Origin: Bradyrhizobium sp. NAS96.2
Lineage (GTDB): Bacteria > Pseudomonadota > Alphaproteobacteria > Rhizobiales > Xanthobacteraceae
Reading direction: 5' to 3'
DNA length: 64,000 nucleotides
Assembly (NCBI RefSeq): GCF_001908235.1
Contig: NZ_LGHK01000042.1
Span: 1-64,000, forward strand
A model generated the notes under the pieces. The model saw only the letters and a list, made by a program, of their open reading frames with translations. It had not been told where the DNA came from and made no database searches. Shown here piece after piece: positions 16,500 through 25,001 of this stretch. The first letter of the stretch is position 1; each line of letters opens with the position of its first letter. The translations under genes were made by a program, and so were the position numbers.

Positions 16500-17558
16500 A
16501 TGCGGCGCTTCTTGCTTCCGACGGCCTTGCTGATCGCCATCTGGCAGCTGCTGCCGCTTCCCGTCCAAGCCGCGCCTTGCATGCTCGTTACCTTGACCGG
16601 CACGATGAGCGGGCCGGCCCTCATCAATGGCGTCGCCGGCGCCGGCACCCTTGTGCGCTTTGGCGACGACAGCGCCGGCTGCGGCACGACGAAGCTGCAG
16701 TTCGACGCCGGCCGCGGCACCGTGTTGCGGCTGTCGCAGCTGAACGTCGATCCCGGTCAGCTCGATGCCGTGTTCTTCACCCATATGCATTCGGACCACA
16801 CCGAGGGCTTCGTCGACCTCCTGCTCGCGCGCTGGAACTGGAGCTCCAGCGGGGCCAAGGTCGATGTCGTGTGCAGCAGCGATGTGTCTTCGCCCCTCGG
16901 CTTCACCATGAGCTGCGGCAAGTTCGTGACGCATATCGGTGACGCCTTCGTTCAATCCGGCGAGGTCGCGCAACGGGTTTCGGAGGACAAGAGACGATTG
17001 GCGGGCGGACCTGCCGAGCTCGCGCACCTCATCACGTTCGAGCCGGGCGACGAGCCGCAGGTGGTTTGGACGAAGGGCGACGTCAAGGTGAGCGCGATCC
17101 GCTCCACCCACGTCGCCGGTCACGCCTCGTTTCGCGTCGACACGCCGGCCGGCAGCGTCGTGATCGGCGGCGACGCCAGCAACGACAGCCCCGCGCCACC
17201 GCGCCCGACCTCGACATCAGCGCAAGTCGAAAGGCTGGCGCAAGGCGCCGAGGTGATCGTGCACTCGACCATACATCCGATCATGGGTCCGGACCGCGAC
17301 AGCGGCATGCCGCCTCCAGTTTACTATCGCCAGAGCCTGACATCAGACCTTGGCGCCATGGCGAAACGCACCGGCGCCAAATACCTGATGCTGACCCATC
17401 TGGCGCCGCAGGTCGGGGCGACGCATCACGGACCCTACAAGGTGCCCGGTGGTGCGCTGACCGAAGCGGACTACCGCGCCGCGGCCGAGGCAGGCGGCTT
17501 CACGGGGACGACGATCGTCGGCTCCGACCTCACGACGTTGCGCCTTCCCGCCCAATAG
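16500..17558 (+). CDS. Secreted metallo-beta-lactamase-fold hydrolase
   Basis: This 352-residue protein has a signal peptide (1-25, PTALLIAIWQLLPLPVQAA). A metallo-hydrolase domain follows, with the zinc motif HMHSDH (95-100, HxHxDH). Further likely ligands are GHASFRVD, the GGDAS aspartate and a late THLAP histidine. The layout is closest to RNase Z/arylsulfatase (AtsA)-like members, but an exported enzyme would act on small molecules such as sulfate or phosphate esters or lactones, not tRNA. The ATG at 16500 has GGAG 8 bp upstream. It follows the terminator of the preceding unit and so needs its own promoter. Confidence 0.87.
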   Translation: MRRFLLPTALLIAIWQLLPLPVQAAPCMLVTLTGTMSGPALINGVAGAGTLVRFGDDSAGCGTTKLQFDAGRGTVLRLSQLNVDPGQLDAVFFTHMHSDHTEGFVDLLLARWNWSSSGAKVDVVCSSDVSSPLGFTMSCGKFVTHIGDAFVQSGEVAQRVSEDKRRLAGGPAELAHLITFEPGDEPQVVWTKGDVKVSAIRSTHVAGHASFRVDTPAGSVVIGGDASNDSPAPPRPTSTSAQVERLAQGAEVIVHSTIHPIMGPDRDSGMPPPVYYRQSLTSDLGAMAKRTGAKYLMLTHLAPQVGATHHGPYKVPGGALTEADYRAAAEAGGFTGTTIVGSDLTTLRLPAQ

Positions 17559-17579
17559 CGCGGCCGGGATCTTGACGCG

Positions 17580-17903
17580 TCAGTCACGCGTATTGGCGCA
17601 GGATCGCGAATAGGCGGCGCGATCACTCTGGTTCAGGCCGCTGGCTGCGCCCTCGTCCAGGCACCGGCTGACACGGTCGCCGAACGAGCTGCGCGCAGGA
17701 GCACGCAGGTTCGGCTGCGTGATCGCGTCCATCTTGGGGATCGGCGGCACCTCGATTTTGGGCGGCGGAGGTGGCGGTGGCGGCGGCGGCAGAGTTGGAT
17801 TGTAGATCGAACCACCGGGCCCGAGGATTTGCCTTTGCGCAAAGGCGCTCGGCGCGCCGATGACCCAAAGCAAGGTGCAGGCAACAATCAAGGCTCGTTT
17901 CAT
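17580..17903 (-). CDS. Small secreted proline-rich protein
   Basis: This 107-residue protein has a signal peptide (1-22, ACTLLWVIGAPSAFA). A tract of ten consecutive prolines follows (about 39-48), then KIEVPPIPKMD. The short C-terminal domain has two cysteines (CLDEGAAS and SCANTRD) that could form a disulfide. The polyproline linker suggests a periplasm-spanning or surface tether. The family is not recognised by name. It is convergent with the metallo-hydrolase gene. Confidence 0.75.
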   Translation of the reverse strand: MKRALIVACTLLWVIGAPSAFAQRQILGPGGSIYNPTLPPPPPPPPPPKIEVPPIPKMDAITQPNLRAPARSSFGDRVSRCLDEGAASGLNQSDRAAYSRSCANTRD

Positions 17904-17993
17904 GGCCTATATCTCGTGACGGCGCGGCACTGGTTCAAGTGATTGCCAGATGCGTCAACGCCGCCCTTGATATGCGTGTTCCCCGGCCAGCGT

Positions 17994-19208
17994 TCACGGC
18001 TTCTGATAGATCACGTGACCTGCGCGGATGGTGGTGCTCACTTTCGCGAGATTGGCGACATCGCTGAGCGGATCGCCGTCGAGCACCACGAGATCGGCGT
18101 CGAAGCCCTGCTCGACCTTGCCTTTCTTCGCGGCCTTGAAGTACCGCGCCGGATTGGTCGTCAGCGAAGCCAGCACCTGGCGCTCCGACAATGCGCGGTG
18201 CATCAGCTGATATTCCTGCGTGGTGTCGTACAGCTTGGTGAAGCCGACATCGGTGCCGAACAGCACCGGCCCGCCATTCTCCGAAAACTGCTTGAGCTGG
18301 TTGACGGTCGCGGCCAGCAGTCGGTTTGTCACGGCCGGATCCAGGACAACGGTCGTGAACAGCGACAGCGTCGGGATCAGTGCAATGCCCTGCGCCTTGA
18401 ACCGCGCCAGCTGCTCCGGCGCATAGCCGCCTTCGCTCGGATCGGTGTGCGCCATGATATCGACGCCGGCCGTGATCACCGTCTCGACGCCGGTCTTGTT
18501 CTGCGGATGGGCAAACACCGGCTTTCCCTGCGCATGCGCCACGTCGACCGCGGCCCTGGCGATCGCCGGGTCCATGTTCACGACCGGCTTGTTGCCCTTG
18601 AAGACACCGGTGAACAACTTCACGCCATCGAGATTGAGGTCCATGTAGCTGCGCGCCAGTTGCGTCGCCTCGTCCGGCGTGGACGCCTCGGGCAGCTGCA
18701 TGTCAGCGGGCAGATAGGCCGGATGGCCGTCCTTCGGAAAGACGCTGCCGGCGAGGAAGATGTTGGGGCCGGCGACCTCGCCCGCGGCAATGCGCTTGCG
18801 CAGCGGCAAGATGTTCCGCGGATCGGAGCCGAGGTCCCACACCGTCGTGAAGCCCCACCGCGTCAGCATCTCCTGCATATGTTGCGTCAGCGGCGCGGCC
18901 GGCGTCTCGCCGGCGTTGTGCCAGACACGCTCCGTGAAATGCACATGGCTGTTCCAGAACCCGGCAACCACGGTCTTGCCGCTGCAATCGATGACGCGCG
19001 CCTCCGCGGGCACCTTGACGTCGCCGGACTTGCCGACCGCGCTGATGACGCCGTCTGAGATCACGATCGCCGCATCCGGCAGCGCAACTGCATCGGCCGA
19101 TGCGTAGAGCGTGCCGCCGCGGAGCACCATGGTCTCGGCATGCGCCGCCACCGAGGCAACCGCTGAGCCGATGAGAAAGAGCGCGACGCGTAGCCAGGTC
19201 CCGGTCAT
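17994..19208 (-). CDS. Exported amidohydrolase (imidazolonepropionase-like)
   Basis: This 404-residue protein has a signal peptide (1-24, LRVALFLIGSAVASVAAHA). The TIM-barrel amidohydrolase fold follows. The first metal motif HVH is at 88-90; further metal positions are FAHPQNK and MAHTDPSEG, and the catalytic Asp lies in LFGTDVGF. Pre-barrel beta strands (TMVLRGGTLY) and the closing DADLVVLDGDPL segment are typical. Members hydrolyse imide or amide bonds of dipeptides, hydantoins or xenobiotics; the substrate is unknown. The ATG at 19208 follows AAAGAGG with 6-bp spacing and is preferred over upstream candidates. Confidence 0.9.
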   Translation of the reverse strand: MTGTWLRVALFLIGSAVASVAAHAETMVLRGGTLYASADAVALPDAAIVISDGVISAVGKSGDVKVPAEARVIDCSGKTVVAGFWNSHVHFTERVWHNAGETPAAPLTQHMQEMLTRWGFTTVWDLGSDPRNILPLRKRIAAGEVAGPNIFLAGSVFPKDGHPAYLPADMQLPEASTPDEATQLARSYMDLNLDGVKLFTGVFKGNKPVVNMDPAIARAAVDVAHAQGKPVFAHPQNKTGVETVITAGVDIMAHTDPSEGGYAPEQLARFKAQGIALIPTLSLFTTVVLDPAVTNRLLAATVNQLKQFSENGGPVLFGTDVGFTKLYDTTQEYQLMHRALSERQVLASLTTNPARYFKAAKKGKVEQGFDADLVVLDGDPLSDVANLAKVSTTIRAGHVIYQKP

Positions 19209-19332
19209 GGACAGCCTCTTTGATGATGGCATGCCGGCAATCGCCGGCGCGCGGCAACATAGAGGCTGTGCGCGGCGCGGTTTGATCGTTCTTGCTGTCC
19301 GCGACGGATATTGCAGGGCGGCGCCCGGCCCG

Positions 19333-20601
19333 TCACTCCTCGGGAGCGTTCTCGATCGGGTCGAAGCGGTCGGCCTCGAGCCCCAGCAGATTCCAGGATT
19401 GCAGCATGTGCGGCGGCAGCGGCGCGCTGACATCGATCACGCCGCCGCGCGGGTGCGGAATCACGATGCGGCGGGCCAGCAGATGCAGCCGGTTTTGCAG
19501 GCCGCCTGGCAGCTGCCAGTTCTCCTTGTTGAAATATTTGGGATCGCCGACGATCGCGTGATCGATATGCGCCATGTGGGCCCGCAATTGATGGGTGCGG
19601 CCGGTCACCGGCTTGAGCGAGACCCAGGCGAGCTTGGTCGCCGAGGCCTCGACCACGGCGTAATAGGTCACCGCGTGGCTTGCGCCCTCGTCACCATGCT
19701 CGGCGATCCGCATGATGCTGTCCTCCTCGCTTTCCTCCTTGGCGAGGTAGGTCGAGATCCGGCCCTGCTTCGGCTTCGGCACGCCGGCGACCAGCGCCCA
19801 ATAGATCTTGCGCGCAGAGCGATGGCGGAACGCACCGGTGAGGAACGATGCAGCGAAGCGCGTCTTGGCGATCAGCAGGCAACCGGAGGTCTCCCGGTCG
19901 ATACGATGCACCAGCCGCGGCTTCTGCCCTTTGGCGTCGCGCATCACCTCCAGCATCTGGTCGACATGGCGCGTCATGCCGGAGCCACCCTGCACGGCGA
20001 GGCCGGCGGGCTTGTTCAGCACCAGCACGTCGTCGTCCTCGTACAAGGTCATGTCCTTCAGCGCCTGCAGCGTCTTCGCCTCGGCCTCCGAGAGCGTGCC
20101 TGAAGTCTTCGGCGTGTCGAGCCGCAGCGGCGGAATCCGCACGCTCTGGCCCTCCTCCAGCCGGTCCTTGGAATCGGCGCGCTTGCCGTTGACCCTGAGC
20201 TCGCCCTTCCGGACGATGCGCTGGATATGGGAGAACGACAGGCCGGGAAACCGCGCCTCGAGGAAGCGGTCGACACGCATGCCGTTCTCGTCTGCCGTGA
20301 CGACCACGGTCTGCACCTTGGTCGGCAATGGCTGCTCGGCCGCCTGCTTCCCAGCGGCGGGCTCTACCCGCTCCTGGCGGTCGCGGCGCGGCTCGGCAAA
20401 GCGCGGCGGCTTTCCGGGCGCGCGCTGCGCGAACGGCCGGTCACTCGTCTTGCGCTCACCGAATTTACGATCATCCGGCTTGCGGCTGCGTTGCGCCGAT
20501 CCGCCCTTGCCACGTTCATTGGCGCGGTCCTTGTCGCGTCCCTTTTCATGCCCCTTGGCACGGTCGCCCGGCGATGTGGTTCTCTTGATACGGCGGCTCA
20601 T
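19333..20601 (-). CDS. RluA-family 23S rRNA pseudouridine synthase with a basic N-terminal extension
   Basis: This 422-residue protein has a long Arg/Lys/Asp-rich, probably disordered N-terminus (1-95). An S4 RNA-binding domain follows (about 108-156: MRVDRFLEARFPGLSFSHIQ). The catalytic domain carries HRIDRETSG with the nucleophile Asp235. It isomerises specific uridines in rRNA, most like RluC. RluC is usually about 320 residues, so roughly 100 residues here are extra. The start at 20601 (MSRRIKRT) is used; an ATG-like start 9 codons upstream is possible. It is divergent from the alpha/beta hydrolase gene. Confidence 0.9.
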   Translation of the reverse strand: MSRRIKRTTSPGDRAKGHEKGRDKDRANERGKGGSAQRSRKPDDRKFGERKTSDRPFAQRAPGKPPRFAEPRRDRQERVEPAAGKQAAEQPLPTKVQTVVVTADENGMRVDRFLEARFPGLSFSHIQRIVRKGELRVNGKRADSKDRLEEGQSVRIPPLRLDTPKTSGTLSEAEAKTLQALKDMTLYEDDDVLVLNKPAGLAVQGGSGMTRHVDQMLEVMRDAKGQKPRLVHRIDRETSGCLLIAKTRFAASFLTGAFRHRSARKIYWALVAGVPKPKQGRISTYLAKEESEEDSIMRIAEHGDEGASHAVTYYAVVEASATKLAWVSLKPVTGRTHQLRAHMAHIDHAIVGDPKYFNKENWQLPGGLQNRLHLLARRIVIPHPRGGVIDVSAPLPPHMLQSWNLLGLEADRFDPIENAPEE

Positions 20602-20728
20602 GGTGGTTTTTCGGCTCCAGACCTGCATTGTGCCTAGCGCAAATGCCGCGAATCGTCACGGCGAAATCGGTGTGAATCCGGCGCGACTCGGCCATGTTCG
20701 GCCGCTTGCGGCAATCGAGCAGCGCCTC

Positions 20729-20760
20729 GGAATGAGCCTTGGAATGAGCCTTGGAATGAG
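20729..20760 (+). repeat. 12-bp in-frame tandem repeat creating three ATG codons
   Basis: The unit GGAATGAGCCTT occurs at 20729-20740 and 20741-20752, with a partial third copy at 20753-20760. Each unit carries an ATG (20732, 20744, 20756) in the frame of the alpha/beta hydrolase. Because 12 bp is four codons, changes in copy number keep the frame and only add or remove MSLG before the signal peptide. Confidence 0.85.
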
Positions 20761-21694
20761 ATCGACGATATCGGCTTTGGCGGCGGCCCTGATGCTCACG
20801 GGCCCGGCGCTGGCCCAGCAAAGCCCGATGCCGGAAGATTTGGCCTGGAAGCTCCTGGAACTCGGCCGCGTCGTCGACCCGCCCAAGACCGCCGCACTCT
20901 ACGCGCCGCTGCAGCAGAAGGAGCCTTATCAGGGCGTCAAGGTCGAGCGCGACGTCAAGTATGGCCCCGCCGACCGCCACCTGCTCGACGTCTTCGCGCC
21001 GGACACCGCAGCGCCGCCGCGGCCGGTGCTGATCTACATCCATGGCGGCGGCTTCATTGCCGGCAACAAGCGCAACCCCGGCAGCCCGTTCTACGACAAC
21101 GTCATGCTGTGGGCCGCGAAGAGCGGCTTCGTCGGCGTCAATGCCACCTATCGCCTGGCGCCGGCCTTCCCGTGGCCGGCAGGCGCGGAAGACGTCGGCG
21201 CAATCGTGCAGTGGGTCTCGGAGAACATCGCCAGCCGCGGCGGCGAGCCCAGACGCATCTTCCTGATGGGCCAGTCGGCCGGTGCGGTCCATGTCGCAAG
21301 CTATCTCTCGCACGGCGAATTCCACAAGGTGAAGGGCGGCGGCCTGGCCGGCGCGATCATGGTGTCGGGCATCTACGATCTGACGGCCTCGCCGGCCGGC
21401 GACGCCGAGCTCGCCTATTACGGCTCGGACCCGTCGCGCTACGCCGAGCGCTCCTCGCTGCAGGGCCTGGTGGCAAGCCCGATCCCGTTCCTGATCACGG
21501 CCGCCGAGCTCGATCCGCCGCGCTTCGTCGAGCAGTTCGAGCTGTTGAAGCAGGCCAGCTGCAAGCGGCCGAGCGGTTGCGCGAGCAGCTTCATGCTGCC
21601 GCAGCACAGCCACATGTCGGAGGTCTATGCGATCAACACCCCGGACACGCGGTTGACCGACGAGATTTTGGAGTTCGTGAAGAGCGTGAAGTAA
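20756..21694 (+). CDS. Exported alpha/beta hydrolase (HGGG esterase type)
   Basis: This 312-residue protein starts with a signal peptide (1-20, STISALAAALMLTGPALA) ending at an AQ cleavage site. The alpha/beta-hydrolase core has HGGG (96-99, oxyanion hole), GQSAG (172-176, nucleophile Ser174), a candidate acid Asp253 and candidate His284 or His286 near QHSHMSE. It is close to the BD-FAE/kynurenine formamidase-like esterases. The substrate is unknown, and the location is presumably periplasmic. The start is ambiguous: ATG codons at 20732, 20744 and 20756 all lie in frame because of a tandem repeat. The last gives the best signal peptide. Confidence 0.87.
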   Translation: MRSTISALAAALMLTGPALAQQSPMPEDLAWKLLELGRVVDPPKTAALYAPLQQKEPYQGVKVERDVKYGPADRHLLDVFAPDTAAPPRPVLIYIHGGGFIAGNKRNPGSPFYDNVMLWAAKSGFVGVNATYRLAPAFPWPAGAEDVGAIVQWVSENIASRGGEPRRIFLMGQSAGAVHVASYLSHGEFHKVKGGGLAGAIMVSGIYDLTASPAGDAELAYYGSDPSRYAERSSLQGLVASPIPFLITAAELDPPRFVEQFELLKQASCKRPSGCASSFMLPQHSHMSEVYAINTPDTRLTDEILEFVKSVK

Positions 21695-21968
21695 GCGCCA
21701 CGGCGATATGCAGTTATGAGCCGTCGCAGCGGGCGTGGCAAAATATCGAAAACAACCCCATGCAAAGTAGTCGACGGCCGGCGTTCGACAAGCCAACTTG
21801 ACACGTCGGGCAACTCAGAGATACATTTCTAATATTCAGAAGTCACACAAATGCTCCTCGACCCAAGGCTGTTGCATATGGCATTTGCGGGCTCCTGCAA
21901 CTGAGGCTTCCACGTCGCAGTCAGAACCGCGCGCTATTCGCGGCCGCAGCCTAATCTCATCTAGCTAG
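21695..21968. other. Intergenic region, locally AT-rich, possible element remnant
   Basis: No gene is visible. Bases 21800-21860 are clearly less GC-rich than the surroundings. A short CTAG-repeat (21961-21974) overlaps the rarA stop codon. The stretch around 21790-21815 resembles a block I recall from bradyrhizobial intergenic repeats, but that cannot be confirmed here. Confidence 0.35.
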
Positions 21969-23303
21969 CTAGCTCCCGCCCCGCTCCTTGCGGAGCCGCG
22001 CCCAGTAATCCAGCCGCTTGCGGATCTCGCGCTCGAAGCCGCGGTCGGGTGGATCGTAGAAGGTCTGGCGGCCCAGCGCCTCCGGGAAATAGTCCTGGCC
22101 GGAGAACGCGTCGGGCTGATCGTGATCGTACTGATAGCCGGAGCCATAGCCCTCCGACTTCATCAGCTTGGTCGGCGAATTCAGGATGTGCTTCGGCGGC
22201 AGCAGCGAGCCGCCCTGTTTTGCGGTCTGCATCGCAGCGCCAAACGCGGTGTACACAGCGTTCGATTTCGGCGCGGTGGCGAGATAGACCACGGCCTGCG
22301 CGATCGCGAGCTCACCCTCCGGCGAGCCCAGGAAATCATAGGCATCCTTGGCGGCGTTGCAGACCGCCAGCGCCTGCGGATCGGCCAGGCCGATGTCCTC
22401 GACCGCCATCCGCACCACGCGCCGCGCCAGGAACAGCGGGTCCTCGCCGGCATCGAACATCCGCGCGAGGTAATACAGCGCCGCATCCGGATCGGAGCCG
22501 CGCACCGACTTGTGCAGCGCCGAGATCAGATTGTAGTGGCCGTCGGCCGACTTGTCGTAGATCGGCGCACGGCGTTGCAGGATGGCCTGCAACTGCTCGG
22601 CGTTGAACACCTCGCCCTTGCGCGCGGCGCGCCAGACCTCCTCGGCCAATGTCAGCGAGGCGCGGCCATCGCCGTCGGCCATCCGCACCAGCACGGCGCG
22701 CGCTCCGGCATCGAGCGGCAGGGCCTTGCCCTCGATCTTCTCGGCATTGGCAAACAGCCGTTCGATCGCAGCCGTATCGAGCGAGTGAAACACCAGCACG
22801 CGGGCGCGCGACAGAAGCGCCGCGTTGAGCTCGAACGACGGGTTCTCGGTGGTGGCGCCGACCAGCACCACCGTGCCGTCCTCCATCACGGGCAGGAAGG
22901 AATCCTGCTGCGCTCGGTTGAATCTGTGCACCTCGTCGACGAACAGCAGCGTGCCCTTGCCGGTCTCGCGGCGGGCGCGCGCGGCATCGAATGCCTTCTT
23001 CAGGTCGGCGACGCCGGAGAACACCGCGGAGATCTGCTCGAAATGCAGCTCGGTCGCATCGGCCAGCAGCCGCGCGACGGTGGTCTTGCCGGTGCCGGGC
23101 GGGCCCCAGAACACCAGCGAGCCCAGCGTGCGCGTCTCCAGCATACGGGTCAGCGCGCCGTCGGGGCCGAGGATGTGATCCTGGCCGACGACGTCGGCCA
23201 GCGTGCGCGGGCGCAGCCGGTCCGGCAGCGGGTGTGGCGCGTCCTGCTCCATCCCCGCCGCGGCGAACAGGTTGCTGGCCTCGCGCGGTTGTTTCGGGCT
23301 CAT
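21969..23303 (-). CDS. rarA: Replication-associated recombination protein A
   Basis: This 444-residue AAA+ ATPase of the MgsA/WRNIP1 family acts at stalled replication forks. It has the N-terminal LPDRLRPRTLADVVGQDHIL, Walker A GPPGTGKT (67-74), Walker B FVDE (121-124) with HRFN, and sensor 1 GATTENPSFE. The C-terminal tetramerisation/SSB-interaction domain is present (DPDAALYYLARM, then PPKHILNSPTKLMK and a FYDPPDRGFE end). The length is normal. Its ATG overlaps the stop of the upstream Do-like protease gene by 3 bp (ATGA), so the two are coupled. Confidence 0.95.
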   Translation of the reverse strand: MSPKQPREASNLFAAAGMEQDAPHPLPDRLRPRTLADVVGQDHILGPDGALTRMLETRTLGSLVFWGPPGTGKTTVARLLADATELHFEQISAVFSGVADLKKAFDAARARRETGKGTLLFVDEVHRFNRAQQDSFLPVMEDGTVVLVGATTENPSFELNAALLSRARVLVFHSLDTAAIERLFANAEKIEGKALPLDAGARAVLVRMADGDGRASLTLAEEVWRAARKGEVFNAEQLQAILQRRAPIYDKSADGHYNLISALHKSVRGSDPDAALYYLARMFDAGEDPLFLARRVVRMAVEDIGLADPQALAVCNAAKDAYDFLGSPEGELAIAQAVVYLATAPKSNAVYTAFGAAMQTAKQGGSLLPPKHILNSPTKLMKSEGYGSGYQYDHDQPDAFSGQDYFPEALGRQTFYDPPDRGFEREIRKRLDYWARLRKERGGS

Positions 23304-24712
23304 CCGCCGAGCGTCACGTTGATCTGCTGGCCGCCGCGCACCAGCGTGATGCGCCAGATCCGCGAGCCCGCCTTCGATACCTTGTCGAGGTCACTGGTTC
23401 GCACGATCTTCTCGTTGTTGACCGCCAGGATGATGTCGCCCTTCTGGAAGCCGACATTGGCGGCGGTGCCGTCATCGGCGAGTTCGGTCACCACCACGCC
23501 CTCCGCGCCGGCGTCGAGATGCAGCTCATCGGCCAGCGCCGGCGAGATGTTGGCGACCCTCGCGCCCTGGAACGGCGAGCGCGCGGTCAGCACGATCTCG
23601 TCGCGGTTGGTGTCCGGCGCGGTCTCCAGCGGCACGGTCAGCTTCACCGGCTTGCCGGCGCGCTGCACCTCGATCTCCGCGTTGCCGCCGAGCGGACGGG
23701 TCGCGAAGCGGTAGTCGAACGCGTTGGGATCGTCGATCGACGTGCCGTCGATGCCGACGATCAGGTCGGACAGCTTCAGCCCGGCCTTCGCCGCGGGGCT
23801 GTTCGGTGCGACGTTGGCGACCAGCGCGCCGGTCGGCAGCTTCAGTCCCAGCGTCTCCGCGATCTCGGGCGTCACCGCCTGCAGCCGCGCGCCGAGCCAT
23901 GGCCGCTTCACGGCCTTGCCGCCGCTCTTGGCGGAGGCCACCACCACCCGTACCATGTTGGCGGGGATCGCAAAGCCGATGCCCTGCGAGCCGCCGGAGC
24001 GCGAGAAGATCGCGGTGTTGATGCCGGCGAGCCGTCCGGTCATGTCGACCAGCGCGCCGCCCGAATTGCCGGGATTGATCGCGGCGTCGGTCTGAATGAA
24101 GAATTGATAATCCGTGATCCCGACTTGAGTCCGCGCCAGGGCCGAGATGATGCCATGCGTCACGGTCTGGCCGACGCCGAACGGGTTGCCGATCGCGAGC
24201 ACCACGTCACCGACCTGCAGCTGATCGGAATTGGCGAAGTCGAGCGTCGCGAACTTCTCCTTGTTGGTGCCCTTCAGCCGCAGCACCGCAAGATCGGTGC
24301 GGCTGTCCTTCAGCACGATCTCCGCCTCGTATTCGCGCTTGTCCGCGAGCGAGACCTTCACCTGGTCGGCGCCCTCGATCACGTGATTGTTGGTCACCAC
24401 GAGGCCGGAGCCGTCGACCATCACGCCGGAGCCGAGCGAGCGCTGCATCTGCTCGGGCTGCTGCCCCGGCACGCCGAAGAAGCGGCGGAAGATCGGATCG
24501 TCCAGGAACGGATTGCGGTTCTGTACCGTCTTGGCGGCATAGACATTGACCACCGCCGGCTGCACCCGCTGCACGATCGGCGCATAGGACAGCTGGAGCT
24601 CGGCCTGCGACGACGGCACGCGACGATCCTGGGCCGCAGCCGGGGACAGATTCCCTATGAAAGCCAAGGTGCACAGAGCGGATATGGCAGCGAAGCGGAT
24701 GGGTTGGAGCAT
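23300..24712 (-). CDS. Do-family periplasmic serine protease
   Basis: This 470-residue protein has a signal peptide (1-27, ending PAAAQ). The trypsin-like domain has catalytic triad His110 (TNNHVIEG), Asp140 (RTDLAVL) and Ser217 (NPGNSGGA). Two PDZ domains follow (about 265-355 and 385-468). DegP/DegQ enzymes degrade or refold misfolded periplasmic proteins. The ATG at 24712 follows GAGGTGAGA and was chosen over an upstream start. It overlaps rarA by 4 bp, an unusual pairing of envelope and replication functions. It is divergent from the porin gene across 289 bp. Confidence 0.93.
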   Translation of the reverse strand: MLQPIRFAAISALCTLAFIGNLSPAAAQDRRVPSSQAELQLSYAPIVQRVQPAVVNVYAAKTVQNRNPFLDDPIFRRFFGVPGQQPEQMQRSLGSGVMVDGSGLVVTNNHVIEGADQVKVSLADKREYEAEIVLKDSRTDLAVLRLKGTNKEKFATLDFANSDQLQVGDVVLAIGNPFGVGQTVTHGIISALARTQVGITDYQFFIQTDAAINPGNSGGALVDMTGRLAGINTAIFSRSGGSQGIGFAIPANMVRVVVASAKSGGKAVKRPWLGARLQAVTPEIAETLGLKLPTGALVANVAPNSPAAKAGLKLSDLIVGIDGTSIDDPNAFDYRFATRPLGGNAEIEVQRAGKPVKLTVPLETAPDTNRDEIVLTARSPFQGARVANISPALADELHLDAGAEGVVVTELADDGTAANVGFQKGDIILAVNNEKIVRTSDLDKVSKAGSRIWRITLVRGGQQINVTLGG

Positions 24713-25001
24713 TCTCACCTCTCGTGGAAACGCCGGAATATAGGCGTGTTCGCACGGCAATTGAAGGGCGCCCGGCCGGATAACTGCCCCCCGCCGGACC
24801 GGTGCAAAACCCCTGGCCGTCGCGTTGAAGCGCGCCGCCATGCATCTATGATGATTGTCATCTCACTGCGCCGCTCCGCTTGTTGCCTGCGGACAACAAG
24901 CGGAACTGCGAGGCCTGGAAGCACTGTCGTGCGTCAGTCACGTTCGACTCCTAGGACGTCTCAGTGAGTGAGTGGGGACTTCAAACACGAAGGGGTGCAC
25001 A

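Noticed and set aside
14157..17123. Open frame of 988 codons antisense to the phosphoesterase and metallo-hydrolase genes
   Set aside because: It lies opposite two genes with clear motifs and signal peptides. Its translation is Arg/Ala/Val/His-rich with no recognisable domain, as expected from the complement of high-GC codons.
16500..17558. Metallo-beta-lactamase antibiotic resistance or tRNase Z
   Set aside because: The fold motif HxHxDH is common to many hydrolases. A signal peptide argues against tRNase Z, and the sequence lacks class B lactamase-specific features that I can identify.
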